Positions 1 through 11,494 of a DNA stretch of 64,000 bases are shown piece by piece. A program made the position numbers and the translations under genes. The stretch covers positions 4,762,001 through 4,826,000 of the forward strand of contig OU696571.1 in assembly GCA_916048095.2 (NCBI GenBank), written 5' to 3'. The notes below the pieces were generated by a model. The model made no database searches. It was not told the DNA's origin and was given only the letters and a program-made list of their open reading frames with translations. The stretch comes from Sacculina carcini. Lineage: Eukaryota; Arthropoda; Thecostraca; Sacculinidae. Each line of letters begins with the position of its first letter. The stretch's first letter is position 1.

Positions 1-5
1 TGCAG

Positions 6-3000
6 GAGAAAGACGGTGCGTGGGAAGACGACACCAAAAGTGCCGATCGTCTCGTGCACCAGCTTCAGCTGGCTGCCGAAGCCGTGCAAGCTCAACTGCA
101 GCCGATGACGGCAGCTGCCGAGCGGTTGTCTCGAGCAGCGCACACACAAAACCAGCTGCTGCAGCAATTAAATACACCGCCGGTCTTGTTAGAGGCGGCG
201 GCGCCGGTGATCCGGATGGACGCGCTTGAACTGGAATTGGCCGACCGCTGCGACACCAGCGACCGGTCTAACGATTCGACCGCCGAAGTTGATAGTGTTG
301 TCGACGATTCCGATACGACTATGCAGCACCGTGTGAGCCAGTGTGACGCGCTTGTGTCGAGATTGACTCTGGCGGCAGATCGCCTACGTTCGGTCCACGA
401 GTTGTGTACCAGGGTTGTTGACAAGTGTCGTCGCGTTATCGCGTGGTGTGAGCTGGCTGGTATGAAGAGTAAGGCTGATTCATCATCCTGTGCATCTACT
501 GTGGACACCACGTCGTTGGCGGCTGCGGTGTGTTGGCTGTCCGCTGTTGCACCGGCGTCCTGCACACCAGTGTCGACTGTGGTGCAGTGGATGACGCAGC
601 TTCAACGAGTGAGCGAGCGGCACACAGACAACAAACAGCTGCTGGATTCTGCTTCTGAGGACGGCCGCCAGTTGGCGACTCTGTTTCAGTCCTCCGCCGA
701 TAGCGCCGCTACCCAGCAGAGTGACAACAGTTGCACGACTCCGTGGTCTGATGTAGTGCGACAGCTGCTTGAGGCAGCTGCTGAGCGGCTGCGGCTCATG
801 GACGGGCAGCTGTCGGTGGCTCACGCGCTCTCCGCCGAACTGGAACGTCACGATGCGGCTGTCATTCAACTGATGGCTGAGTGTGTGCAGCTACTCGGCG
901 AGACAAGGCAACGAGTGATTGTACTCACCGGTGACGGCGAGCAGCTTCATCAGCTACCCGACAGCCACCTAGTGCAGCTGCTCGGGCAGCGAGATTGTCT
1001 GACGGCGCAGCTGACGACTGCTGATGATAAACTGCAGCTGGTGGCTGATTCACTGCGTGTGATGACCACTGCCGGCGTTGCAGCTGCCGCGCACGAGCGT
1101 GAGAAGCAGCTGTTGGCGGCGCGGTGTCGCCATTGTCGCCAGCAACTGCAGCGAGCCGTGTCGCTGTTGTGTGTAGCGCTCAATCGGCGTCTGCAGACCC
1201 GTCTGATGGCAGCCGAGCGGCGAGCTATTGTTCTGAGACAGCTTGTGGCTGCCTTGGACGCGAACCAGCCCGCCATCGACGACAACAAAGAACTTCCTCC
1301 GCCGAAGACGACTGCATCTGCTGATGTGCCTGCTGCGGGCGTTGTGGGCGGCCAAGCTAACATGGTGACTGAACCGGCGGCCAATGACAGCTATCGTGCC
1401 TGTGGAAATGAGCATGAAGTACGTGAGCAGCTTGCGTTGTTCGCTACCGAGACCGGTGATATTTGCAGTTTGGTGGAGCAGTTGGCCGATCTTCTGCCGG
1501 CTGATATTGTCAGTGCCATGCGCGTATCGGTGCAGACTGTGTCGGCCAGTCAACGGCAGGTGGTGGACGATCTTGATGCAACGTGCGAGCGACGACGCAT
1601 TGTAGGCCGACTTTCGAGGGAGTTTGACAGCAAGAGCACTTCACTTGGTCGTCGGTTGAACGAGTGTGCAGCTGAGTTGAGCATTTCAGCGCCAATTGTC
1701 GTCAAGCTTCCGTCTCTGACGGCGCTGTCGGAGCGCGTGGCTTCGTGTTATACGGCGCTGCAGTCACTGCAGGTGCTGTCCGACGAGTTTGACGACCTCA
1801 GGCGTTGCGGAGAGCAGCTGGTGGCTGCTGTGGCAATGTCGCCGGCGGCCCGTTCTTGTCAGCTGCTGGAGCGACGGTGGCGCGCCTTGCAAGACACGGG
1901 CGAACACCAGCTGCAGCGGTTGAACGATTTACAGGCTTGTGCGTCGCGTTATGTCGACGTGACGGCAGAGGTTTGTCAGTGGCTCGACGAGGTCCAAGTG
2001 CAGATGCATGTCGCAGAGACGGCGCTACAGTCAGGCGGAGATGTCGACTCGCTGGATATCGCTGAGTCTCGTTGGCAGGACGAGGCCAGGCGTCACACCG
2101 ACGCGTTGTCAGCGGTGTGTGAGCAGATAACTGGAGCTGGCGAGCTGTTGTGCTCTGTCACGCGTGATGAGGTTGCTGTTGAATGTGTACGCTTATGTGA
2201 ACAATTGCAGGCCGCGTGCGATCGGTCCTATCGTCTGCAACTGAGCCGGACCGAAGAGTTGCGGAGACGCAGTTCGCATCAACAACAGCTGCAGCTGTTG
2301 GCCGAGTGGCTGGCAGCTGCCGAGGCGAGGACGCAATCGGCTGAGTTTGTTGTTACCGACAGCACACTGCTGAGCGAGGGTCACGCCATTGTTGACAAGC
2401 TCAAGCATCTGAAGCAACAGGTTGCTCACAAGCGCTCGCTGGCAGCTGAGCTGTTGGCCGAAGTGACAGTGGCGAATTTGAGCGGCGAATTTGAGCATCT
2501 GGTGTGTCGTGCCGAGCAGTTGTGTGCAGCGGTCGACAGCTGCCGCCAGCTAGTCGAGGCCTGTGTTGAGCGCATGTCCGACCTGCACCAGTTGGAGGCT
2601 GAGCTGGACAGCTGGTTGCAATGCAAGCAGCTTCAACTAGCCGAGTTGAGATCGGCGTGTGATGGCGTCGAATGCCAGCAGTGTAGTATTGATTATGCCG
2701 ATGGTGATGATCGAGCTGAAAATGATTTATTCGATTCGCTGGAGCGACTGGTGAAATGCCTGCATACAGATGGCGCTGAACGTATTGGTGCCGTACAACA
2801 TGCGAGCGCAAGTGTTCGTGCCGTTCTCCATGTGGACACGTCTTCCAGTGACGAGCGGGATGTTGATGATGGTGGGATGGAGGGGCGTACTGATGTCGAA
2901 ATTGACCAGACTGTGGTTGAAAATGCTGAGCCGCAATCATTCGCTTCTTCTGACTCGTGTGTGGACTGCGCGGGCGTTACGGCAACACATGATATTCGTC

Positions 3001-3179
3001 TGCAAGCGCTCACCGTCGCAGCCGAGGCGTGTCTCGGTCGACTCACAGAGACGCGACAGCGGCGCCAAGAACTGCGACAAATACGGCGCTCTCTCGACGA
3101 TCAACAGTGCCACCTTCACGAACGATTAGCCGCTACGCACACAGCAACTGTCGATACTCTGCAAGAAAAACGCCAACAG
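6..3179 (+). CDS. Giant spectrin-repeat protein, exon 1 (3.2 kb, partial gene)
   Basis: This is a continuous open frame of about 1,058 codons with no stop, beginning at or before the window edge; TGCAG at bases 1-5 could be the acceptor, giving a phase-0 start. The protein is almost wholly helical and rich in Leu, Gln, Ala and Glu. Trp residues sit in W-L-x-x-x-E contexts (for example QWLDEVQ, EWLAAAEA and SWLQCKQ), the hallmark of helix A in spectrin repeats. Roughly ten repeats would fit. It ends CAACAG|GTTAAT at a codon boundary (phase 0). The family (spectrin superfamily: nesprin, dystonin/MACF, dystrophin) links actin, microtubules or the nuclear envelope; which member this is cannot be told without the end domains. 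Acidic, low-helix stretches near residues 75-95 and 895-990 may be linkers. It is odd as one huge exon in a gene otherwise made of exons under 360 bp. Confidence 0.82.
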
Positions 3180-3668
3180 GTTAATTGATGTATTTATTTG
3201 TCTATTTATATGAATTTCCTCTGATTGTGTCTTCTTTTGTCCTTTGTTCTTTTGAATCTTATCACATTTTGTTCTTTTTTATTTTTTGTTTAACTGCTAA
3301 CACCTGTTTCACCTGTTTCACTAGGTGATTATCATAATGTATTGTGAAGAAACAATGAATAATGAGTTGCGGTCAATTTCAATTGTAATTTTGTATTACT
3401 CACAATGAAACACACTGAAATAATATGCAAAACAATGCAATCCCACGAGTCGCTCACTGTCAGTGTGCTCACATGCTCGCGTGTTTGTCGTATTGTACCG
3501 AGTAAACGTTTCCTCTGTTATTGGTTTCAAACTCATTTGAATTAAACGTCTGAATGATATTTTATTCACTTCTTATGTGATATGCGATACCTGGGCACTG
3601 TTTGATTTGCGCTCTCTTATGCATGTGTTTATGTCTGTATATCTGTGTGTCTGCATATGTGTGTTGAG
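3180..3668 (+). other. Intron 1
   Basis: AT-rich, with T-runs near the start and a TG/TCTG run before the acceptor. No gene, RNA or mobile element is seen. Confidence 0.7.
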
Positions 3669-3919
3669 GTGAGGGAAGTGCAGCTGATTCTTGCCGACGT
3701 TGGTGACCTCGTGTCAAAGGTCACTGACCTTGGCAGCACGCACGGCAGCGTGACAGGTCTGCAGCAGCTAGCGGTTCGACTCGGTGATTTACAGCAATCG
3801 TGCAAATGTCGGCTGCAACAGCTCCAGCTGGCGGCTGACGATCAGCAGCTGTTCGAGACAGACTGTGATCGGCTGAGCGAGTGGCTCGAGTCGGCTGATC
3901 AGCAGCTTCAGCAGCTCAG
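3669..3919 (+). CDS. Giant spectrin-repeat protein, exon 2
   Basis: The exon opens in phase 0 after TGTTGAG (or after GTGCAG at 3683, also in frame) and ends CTCAG|GTACAG two bases into a codon (phase 2). It encodes about 83 residues, including a SEWLESADQQLQQL segment typical of spectrin helix A, and a DQQLFETDCDRL stretch before it. The upstream intron ends in a TG-rich run. The exact start is the uncertain point; both acceptors keep the frame from exon 1. Confidence 0.8.
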
Positions 3920-4045
3920 GTACAGCTGAGCTGAATGCTCATACAGCATCTTCGTGCTTATTCTCTGGGGAGTTGCCTGGCTCTGGAGCAGTGGTTCGTA
4001 AATCGTGGGGAATTCCCCGCTGGCTGGTGATAGAGGGGTTGTCAA

Positions 4046-4079
4046 GTGGAGAATTGATCCGACCAGCTCAATTCTCCAC
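4046..4079. repeat. Perfect 12-bp inverted repeat (stem-loop) in intron 2
   Basis: GTGGAGAATTGA at 4046-4057 is exactly repeated inverted at 4068-4079 with a 10-base loop. The rest of intron 2 (3920-4778) is AT-rich with TACTCA-containing short direct repeats (4334-4382) and no gene. Confidence 0.7.
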
Positions 4080-4778
4080 TCTCACAAACGTCAAAATTGA
4101 CCGAAAGCGGTCATTTTCGATACTTGTGCACATGTATGGCGTTGCAAGGATAAATGTATATTTTGATCATTCCGTTTTTACTTGTTTCTACGGACATTTA
4201 GCTTGATGGAACAATTGCATTTATTGCGTTTCCCAACGCTATTGAAATGGAAATATAGAAAATAGGATATAGAAAATGGATTTTTTTTCTGTCCTGCATA
4301 AAATTTCACTTTGCAAGCTGGGGTTTTCTGCATACTCAGGTACTCATAAAGGCAAGTACTACCATACTCAAGTACTCACATATTAAGGTAAGGCTGTGTA
4401 TAATTAAGTGTACGAAGACGGTGGTATTTTACTAGAGTGTGTACATTTTTTTATTTACTAAAATTCACTGTTTATATTTATTCCAGTTGATTGTTTATTA
4501 TTATAAATATAAATACGTAAAGCACACAAGGGATGCGTGGTATCCACCTTAGGCGAATTATCCAGTGCGTAAGAGCGTGTCATTGGCATTGCTACGACAT
4601 ACGCAAACGCACGCATGCAATGTGAATGCAACATGTGTATGTTCAGTTCAGTTCCTTTGGTATTGTGCCGAAAAATATGCATGTCAATAAAAACAGCAAT
4701 ACACGGTAAATAATATTACAAAAATGCGTGTTGAGTATATTTGTGCATGTCTGTGTGTGTGTTTTTTTTTGTGTGCAG

Positions 4779-4961
4779 CTGTTTGCGATGTGAAAATGGC
4801 GAGCTGTTGGCCGAGCGATGTCGACAGCTGCGGCAGCTGGCCGAGACGGCGTGCGAGCGCGGTGTGTGTGTGCAGCGCGTGTTGGCTCTGGCAGCCGGTG
4901 ATGCGGCGGCGGCGAGCTGTCGCACTCAGCAAGCAAACCGTCGTGTGTTGTCACAAGCCAG
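4779..4961 (+). CDS. Giant spectrin-repeat protein, exon 3
   Basis: The acceptor is TGTGTGCAG after a T-rich and TG-rich tract. The exon enters in phase 2 (AG from exon 2 plus C gives Ser) and leaves in phase 2 at GCCAG|GTGCTC. It encodes about 61 residues with an ELLAERCRQLRQLAE heptad run, no Trp, and Ala-rich helix. The phase match to exon 2 is exact, which supports the chain. GC-rich exon in AT-rich surroundings. Confidence 0.83.
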
Positions 4962-5529
4962 GTGCTCTTACTCTACACATACATGCAGCCACACATACAC
5001 TCACGTATACGCACGGACAGAAGGACAAACGTTTGTTTTTATCCATCCGAATCCGTTTGTTTTCGTTTCCAGTGACTTGTTGGCATTTAGTTTGGTGAAA
5101 CAACTGAATATATTGCATTTATCAGCACTGTTGTAGAAAATAAAGTGTTGGTTCGTTAAGAAGTGGGGTATTAGTGAAGAAAGGTTAGTAACATATACAA
5201 CTGGGCAAATTCACACATGTACACACACACGCATACACTCACTCACCCGAACACATGCACACTCACACATATACACAACGCATACATACGTACGCAATAA
5301 ATTCAGTGGATAGGTGTGTGTGTGGTACACATGTGCATGTATGCATAATCATATAAATACATTGTTTATAATATATGTTTATGTATGTGCTTGTGGTTGA
5401 GCGTATTAGTGCATGCTATGTACATTTGAATTCACACATGCATGTATTGATATGTACATGCGTATGGGTTCGCACGTAATTGTGTATGAGTGTATTAGTA
5501 TGTGTGTGTGTGTGTGTATGTATGTGCAG
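4962..5529 (+). other. Intron 3
   Basis: It holds CA-rich then TG-rich simple sequence (about 5210-5290 CACACA-like, 5490-5520 TG) and no recognisable gene. Confidence 0.6.
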
Positions 5530-5747
5530 CTCGCTGGAGAGTCGGTGGCAGCTGCTGAGCCGGCGGCTGGACGACAGCTGCATGTCGGCCGATAACTGGC
5601 GCCGACAGCTGTCCGAGCTGCTCGTGCACCGGCAGCAGCTGTCCAACTGGCTGCAGCAGCTGCAGCAGCGGCAGACGGAACTGTGTCGCTCGGCCGACAC
5701 GCAGCTGTCAGGCAGCTTGACTGACCGACAGCGCCATCTCTCGGCGA
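5530..5747 (+). CDS. Giant spectrin-repeat protein, exon 4
   Basis: The acceptor TATGTGCAG follows a (TG)n stretch. It enters in phase 2 (Ser codon completed) and encodes about 72 residues with three Trp: SRWQLL, DNWRRQL and SNWLQQLQ. CAGCAGCTG triplet runs make it Gln/Leu-dense. The only usable donor before the in-frame TGA at 5768 is GGCGA|GTTATC, which leaves phase 1. The next recognised exon needs phase 0, so an exon of length 2 mod 3 is missing or the donor is wrong; the 3' end is therefore less certain than the rest. Confidence 0.75.
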
Positions 5748-6031
5748 GTTATCTAATCACGCACATTTGACCGAGTGTTGTGTGCGCTCATGCTAGCGTG
5801 CAGAAAGACGACAAATGCACACAACTCATGATGTAAAACCGCTATTTCTTCACCGAGTATTCACCTAACGGCATACAATTAATAACTAACCGAATTTGGA
5901 GCTAAAACCGACCGAATTTTTTTTATTGTCTGAAAATTTCGAAAGAACGTGTTTGGAATTTAGGTTTGTGGCGTTTGATTCGCCATAGAGTGAAAAAACA
6001 TGAGCAACATGGCTTCTTTGGACCGTCTGTA

Positions 6032-6052
6032 GACACACACACACACACACAC
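6032..6052. repeat. (CA)n microsatellite
   Basis: About ten CA units in intron 4. Confidence 0.9.
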
Positions 6053-6445
6053 GGTCGAATAAACACACATGTACAATGTTACGGACAAACACACAGACAA
6101 TACACAGACATACACACGAACAAGCATACACAGAGCTGGTGGTGCGAGAGGGGATTTCACATGATGCACCACATGGCTGCCCAACTATTAGCGAGGCAAT
6201 ATGAATGATGAGTCAGATGAACTGGACCGCTGAACACAGAACACTTCAGAACATGCTACTTCTATGACAACATTTATGGAATTTAGCTGAATTTGTAGAA
6301 CTGAGATTAGACAAACTCGCTTTTTCGACTTTTCAGGTTTGTATATTGAAGTTTGCTCACTTTGAGTTGATGATTCGATTGAAAGTGAGTTTTATAATTC
6401 GCTAAATTCGCTCGCTTTCAGTATTATCGCATGTCTGGCTAGCTG

Positions 6446-6495
6446 GAGAAACGTTTATTGATAATATACGGCTCGAGAAACGTTTATTGATAATA
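6446..6495. repeat. Direct repeat of about 20 bp
   Basis: The sequence GAGAAACGTTTATTGATAAT occurs twice with 29-base spacing, a small tandem duplication in intron 4. Confidence 0.8.
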
Positions 6496-6592
6496 CATAT
6501 AACTGGGGATACAAAAGTTCTGTGTATAATATTGTGGCGGATTTTCAAATATCGGGCATGTATTTCTTGTATTTATCCACGTGAGTTATACC

Positions 6593-8184
6593 TAGTGATG
6601 CAAAAAAAACCGTTTTTTTTTGTTGCGGTTTTTTTTGCAAAAAAAAACATGTTTTTTTAGGTTTTTTTTTGGTTTTTTTGGTTTTTTTAGAATTAGCCCC
6701 AATTGTCATCGGATGTGAGATTTTAGTACATATAAATAAGTTCAATTGATGTTGTGTACATCTTTACGTGTCTTATTTCAAAGATAATTTGATAATAGTA
6801 TAAAAAACAAGAATATTTATCAATAAATACCTCAGGAGACTGTTTGAAAGTGTATCCGGGTCCGGTGGTTTAGGCTTTTTTCATTGAGAAAACCCATGTT
6901 TTTGAAGATGGTTTTAATTATGTGGATATTTGAAATAAATTGTCAGCATAACAAAACAAATTCATTGAATAATCATGTTTTTTTTTAAAAGAAACCGTGT
7001 TTTTTATGAAAAAATGCAATGGTGTTTTTCAAACTGGTTTTAAATTTGTTTTATTAATGTACAGGTCCAGAAAATGTTGGCAGCAGAACAAGACAAGCTC
7101 ATTGGTTGGTCAAGTGTGTTTTTGACAAACGTTCATTTAAACTAACGCTTCTAAATGAAACAATGTTTTCTAAAACAGTATCTATGTAAGATAGATTTGA
7201 TTGATGTACGTTCAAATATCTTTTGTATAGCAAGTAGCCTGCTGGTACGTATAAGCTTCTGGTTAAACCACTTGATTTAAACTGTTCTTTTAAACCATGG
7301 TTTTTTTCAAAATATATTTTTTTGAAAAATTGTTTTCGTAGATGTAGAGATTGAAAAAAAAATTGGCGGCAGATCAAGGAAAGTTGAACCAAATTAACTG
7401 TTTTTTATTAGTAACCTATTTTTAGAACTGGTTTTATGGATGATGGTTTCTTTGATGTAGTTATTTGTGTTCAAACACCCTTTCTACATCAAATATATTT
7501 CCTCAATTGTTTTTTTTCCTACACGAAAATATTGTGCGTTTTTCTGGTCCGTTGCCACTGCGACCCGCTTTTATTCGTAGTCTCATTAGGGACACTAAGT
7601 TTGTGTGCATATTCGCAGTATTTGTGTAAATATTTGCAGTGTTTGTACTCTTATATTTGCAAATAATTGATCTGCTGGATGAAATTATGAAACTTATTAT
7701 AACCAACGTAGTTAATTTCTGGCACGAAAAAGTTAATGTGTAAAAAATAATAAAAAATTATGCCACCTGTTGTTTTTTCAAAAACAGTTTCAGATTTTAG
7801 CATAAAAACGGTTCTCAAACCCTGCTTTCTTACACAATGATTAACTCAATAATTGAATGCAAAACTGTACTGTACATAGAAGTGCCGCACAGTACCGTGC
7901 AAACAATGATATTAGGGCTTTCAGACACATTATAACAATTATATTGTGCATATTTAATGATAATTCAATTTGATAGGGTCACTAATAGCATGAATAACCC
8001 ATGTGTTGACAAAAAAATAATTCATTTAACATGCCAAATATATCATTTCCATAATTTGAATTCTTTGCATGACTCTTCAAAAAAAACCAAAAAGAACGTG
8101 TTTTTTTTGGTCGCGGTTTTTTTGGCAAAAAAAACGGGTTTTTTTAAAAAAAAACCGTCGGTTTTTTTTGAGGTCGCATCTCTA
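6593..8184. mobile_element. hAT-type non-autonomous transposon A
   Basis: The 8-bp sequence GTTATACC flanks the element on both sides (6585-6592 and 8185-8192), the target duplication length of hAT elements. The ends are TAGTGATGC and its imperfect inverse GCATCTCTA. Inside both ends lie long A/T homopolymer blocks built from CAAAAAAAACCG-like units. No transposase ORF is seen in 1.6 kb, so it would need a partner to move. It separates exons 4 and 5. Confidence 0.8.
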
Positions 8185-8380
8185 GTTATACCTGCTGAAT
8201 CTCAGCACACCAAGCTACTGTGTCCGATGATTTCATTCGCACCTTAATATATCGAGTTTTGACTTGTACTTAGTCTACGCTAAATAAACTCGGGTGATTA
8301 ACATTCCTATTAGTATGCCGCCTTTGTGTTCATTTCTCTTTCGGACATTTGGTTTGTGAATGAGTCTGTGTGTGCGGCAG

Positions 8381-8542
8381 GATTGTGAGCGTTTGTACGG
8401 TGAGATGAAGGCGCGTCGCGAAGAAGTGGCATCGTTTGCAGAACAGTGCGATCGCGTGCATGCCGTCACTCACAGCTCAGCTATCAGTCAACACCGCCAC
8501 GAGCTACATCAACACTTCACCACCATCGAAACTGCGATCAAG
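8381..8542 (+). CDS. Giant spectrin-repeat protein, exon 5
   Basis: Phase 0 in and out, 162 bp (54 residues). Acceptor GTGCGGCAG, donor ATCAAG|GTATGT (strong). It encodes a charged helix containing EEVASFAEQCDRV followed by a His-rich HRHELHQHF segment. The frame closes only 24 bases upstream of the exon, so the start is well constrained. Confidence 0.82.
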
Positions 8543-8848
8543 GTATGTGTGTTTTGTGTTTGTTAGTGCAAACATTTACTTTGCATTTCACAGATACACT
8601 CTGAGCTGCGTTTCTGTAATTCAAATGGAAACGTATATATATATATCCATATTTGACATGGTCTTATCTTTTTTATCGTAAAGATTGGGCGCTTCCGGTA
8701 CATGGGGGCACCGCGTGGGTGGTAATAGTGTGTGCACTCTTCTCATATTACTGGCTTTGCCTGTGATTAATCATAATAATAATAGGTAAATATGACTTTG
8801 TTGAACAGTGTAAATTTGGGCGTGTCAGCATACACACATTCAAACTAG

Positions 8849-9001
<153 letters not shown>

Positions 9002-9078
9002 TCACCAACGGTGCAGTGTTCATTTCGACCGCCTGTTTATCGATTGTGTGTTTATCACTGTGGTTTTGTACAATGCAG

Positions 9079-9243
9079 ACGCTGAGTGACCGGCTGCGAC
9101 AGTGTGTGCACGTGCAGCAACAAGTGACAACCACTGTCGACAACATCCGCGCACTGGTGACGTCACACCGTCAACGAGTGACGTCACTCGATGATGTCAC
9201 CGGGTGCGCATCAGATCTCAAGTTGCGACTGACTCGGCTCCAG
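9079..9243 (+). CDS. Giant spectrin-repeat protein, exon 6
   Basis: Phase 0 in and out, 165 bp (55 residues). Acceptor TACAATGCAG, donor CTCCAG|GTCAGC. It encodes a helix with SDRLRQCVHVQQQV and LKLRLTRLQ, with GACGTCAC direct repeats in the DNA (TGACGTCA-type sites at 9159-9186). It lies 80 bp downstream of a long (CA)n tract. Confidence 0.83.
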
Positions 9244-9329
9244 GTCAGCCTATGCTGCTCTTTCTACCAGACCAGTCTACATATACTCTCACACGCACAC
9301 ACTAACAAGTCCACCGCAATAAATTTGCG

Positions 9330-9410
9330 AAAGATAGGATAGAGGTCTGGTTGGAGACAGGACAGCACAGCTCATCTCCTGTGCTTGACAATAGGTGAAT
9401 ACATATAAAC
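9330..9410 (+). mobile_element. Possible 3'-end scrap of a CR1/L2-like LINE
   Basis: GACAGGACAGCAC and the following ATCTCCTGT resemble the 3' end of the minus-strand LINE at 13.3 kb (GACGGGACAGCACGAGC and ATATCCTGTAG). Short, so low confidence. Confidence 0.35.
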
Positions 9411-9599
9411 ACATGCACGTAATATTATGAGAAAGATTGGTTTACCATTGATTACATCTGTATATATGTATAGTTAGAATAGTGGGAATTGCTAGGTTTT
9501 GGGTCGTATTGTTCAGTCCATTATGAAAACCAGTGTCATGTAGGGGCGACAAAAACCTCTTTATTTTTTTGTATCGTTTTTTTAAACCGAAATTGTTCC

Positions 9600-10030
9600 C
9601 ATATATATGTTTCCAGTGTACAATACCGCAATATATCCTCCCCGCCAATATTTGGGGTGAATATATGACATGGAATTCACATAGACAAAATCATAAGATT
9701 CTAAGGAGAAATACAATGAAAATGTATTTCGAACAAGAGACCTGACACTTTTTCATCAAGGAATCCGACTTTGGAACCAATTAGCAAGTCCAATCAAAAT
9801 GTCCCAATCGTTGTCAGCTTTCAAGAAAATAGTAAGAACACAATATATTCAAACTTATGATTGATACACATGTTGCTTATGCGTATGGGAACATCTTGAC
9901 AGTGTGGCATGATGGAAAAGCTTTCATTTTATAATTAGTTGTATATGTTATATATGTTAGTGTATATTGTATGTTGGAAAAGGGCAGTACAAGCCTCCAG
10001 GCTTCTTATACCCAGCCATCCTAACATTGC
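9600..10030 (+). pseudogene. 3' fragment of a LINE reverse transcriptase
   Basis: Around 9738-9860 a frame reads TRDLTLFHQGIRLWNQLA followed by SLSAFKKIV, the usual C-terminal end of CR1/L2-type reverse transcriptases (a G-x-x-L-W-N-x-L block before a helix). Upstream codons contain stops. A 3' UTR-like stretch with AAGCCTCCAGGCTTCTTATA follows. It looks like a 5'-truncated dead copy, of a different family from the LINE at 13-18 kb. Confidence 0.6.
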
Positions 10031-10533
10031 AAATTATCAGGTATTTTGTGAGAGAATGTTTGTGTTATGTTGGGTTTGGCAAATATATGATGATATATTA
10101 TGATGATGAATAATATGGAGATTTTAATTGACATAATGATTTGTGTTATATTATAATATACTTTTTACAGTTGTAAACTATTTTTCACCAGATTATAAAT
10201 GCATGTTTCTATAAATGTTTTTTCTATGAACCACTTCATTGTTAGTTTTCTTGGCAAAATGCAGGCATTTCTGTGGGAAAAATTTCTACGGCTCCATTTT
10301 CTCTGCACAATTGCATTCTAATCAAAATGATATAGGGCCAAAGTTGTTATGCTTGAAAGTTGAGACAATTGTCTAGTGCAACAAACACCTTCTGTAAAAA
10401 TTGCTGATAAATAACCCATTGGTGTTTCTTTTCGACCGGTCATTCTCCGGTGCATATGTACGCGTGCATATTTCAACATGCACGAGTGCTACGTGTATTG
10501 TGAATGTCTAGGCCGCTTCACTGTTGTGTTGCG

Positions 10534-10535
<2 letters not shown>

Positions 10536-10627
<92 letters not shown>
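10536..10627. repeat. (GT)n microsatellite
   Basis: About 46 uninterrupted GT units in the sense orientation, 51 bases before exon 7. Sequence from 10030 to 10535 is AT-rich with no feature. Confidence 0.95.
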
Positions 10628-10632
<5 letters not shown>

Positions 10633-10678
10633 CTCCACTTGTAGCGCATTTATTTGATCTGCGTGTGTTTTGTTGTAG

Positions 10679-10850
10679 ACGCTGTCAGCTGAATTGACGG
10701 CTGATAGCGAGCAGCTGCTAACCTCGGCCGAAGCTGACAGTCAGCTGATTTTGGCATCAGCCGGCGACGGCTGTCAGGAAACTGCCGAGCAGCTGTCAGC
10801 CGCTGTCAGCTCAGCCGTACAACAGCTGAATCAGCTAATGGATGACAATG
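10679..10850 (+). CDS. Giant spectrin-repeat protein, exon 7
   Basis: Acceptor TTGTTGTAG lies about 50 bp after a 90-bp (GT)n tract. Phase 0 in, phase 1 out (GACAATG|GTGAAT). It encodes about 57 residues of Ser/Ala/Gln-rich helix with a TAEQLSAAVSSAVQQLNQL run. It pairs in phase with exon 8. Confidence 0.8.
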
Positions 10851-11351
10851 GTGAATATAATTCACTCACTTGGTAAACTGATTTGATTTTTAATCAAGTG
10901 GTTTTTATTAATGATTTAGTATATTTAGCTAATCAAATCTGCGCGTATATTCCGGGTAGGTGTTATTTTCAGCTCCATTATGATAGTGTCGGTATGAACA
11001 GCTGGTGTTTTCATTGAACTTAATTCATGAAAAGTTGGTGTCATTTGATTAAACATTGATTTTCTATCAATACCAAGCTTATCAAGTCAACATATTGATC
11101 TTGTTAAATGGTTACCTTGTTATCCATTGATATGTTAATGTTAATTCATTGTTGCTGATTGTTTTTATTTATTTAATTGTCTCGTTTATACATTTGCTCG
11201 TTTATACATATATCATTGTATTTGCTTATCTGTCCGTCTTTCTGGACGCTTGTATTTTGTGTTTTTATCGCTATCTTAATGTGTTTATGTTCTTGTACGT
11301 CTGTCTGTGTGTACATGTGTGTGTTTGTCTGTGTGTGCGCGTGTATCATAG
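10851..11351 (+). other. Intron 7
   Basis: AT-rich; ends with a CTGTCTGTGTG/TGTGTGTTTG run before the acceptor. No gene. Confidence 0.6.
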
Positions 11352-11494
11352 ACACGGCGGTAGCGCGCATGTCAAAGGTCATTGACCTGTGGTCGCAGTA
11401 CACAACACAACACGCTGAACATAGCGAGATGACGCGTCAAGTGGACGACAAACTGTCCAATGCTGCTAATCTGAGAAATTCTCTAGAAGAGAAG
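11352..11494 (+). CDS. Giant spectrin-repeat protein, exon 8
   Basis: Acceptor GTATCATAG after a long TG/CG-rich run. It enters in phase 1 (G plus AC gives Asp), and the 143 bp end in phase 0 at GAGAAG|GTATGT. It contains KVIDLWSQY, a spectrin-like Trp, followed by a polar helix ending LRNSLEEK. Confidence 0.82.

Noticed and set aside
92-3129. Many antisense and other-frame ORFs across exon 1
   Set aside because: GC-rich, stop-poor shadow of the real frame; no domain signatures and no consistent codon pattern.
6337-6384. Possible missing exon between exons 4 and 5 (TTTTCAG acceptor, GAAA|GTGAGT donor)
   Set aside because: 48 bp cannot repair the phase and the needed frame has a TGA.
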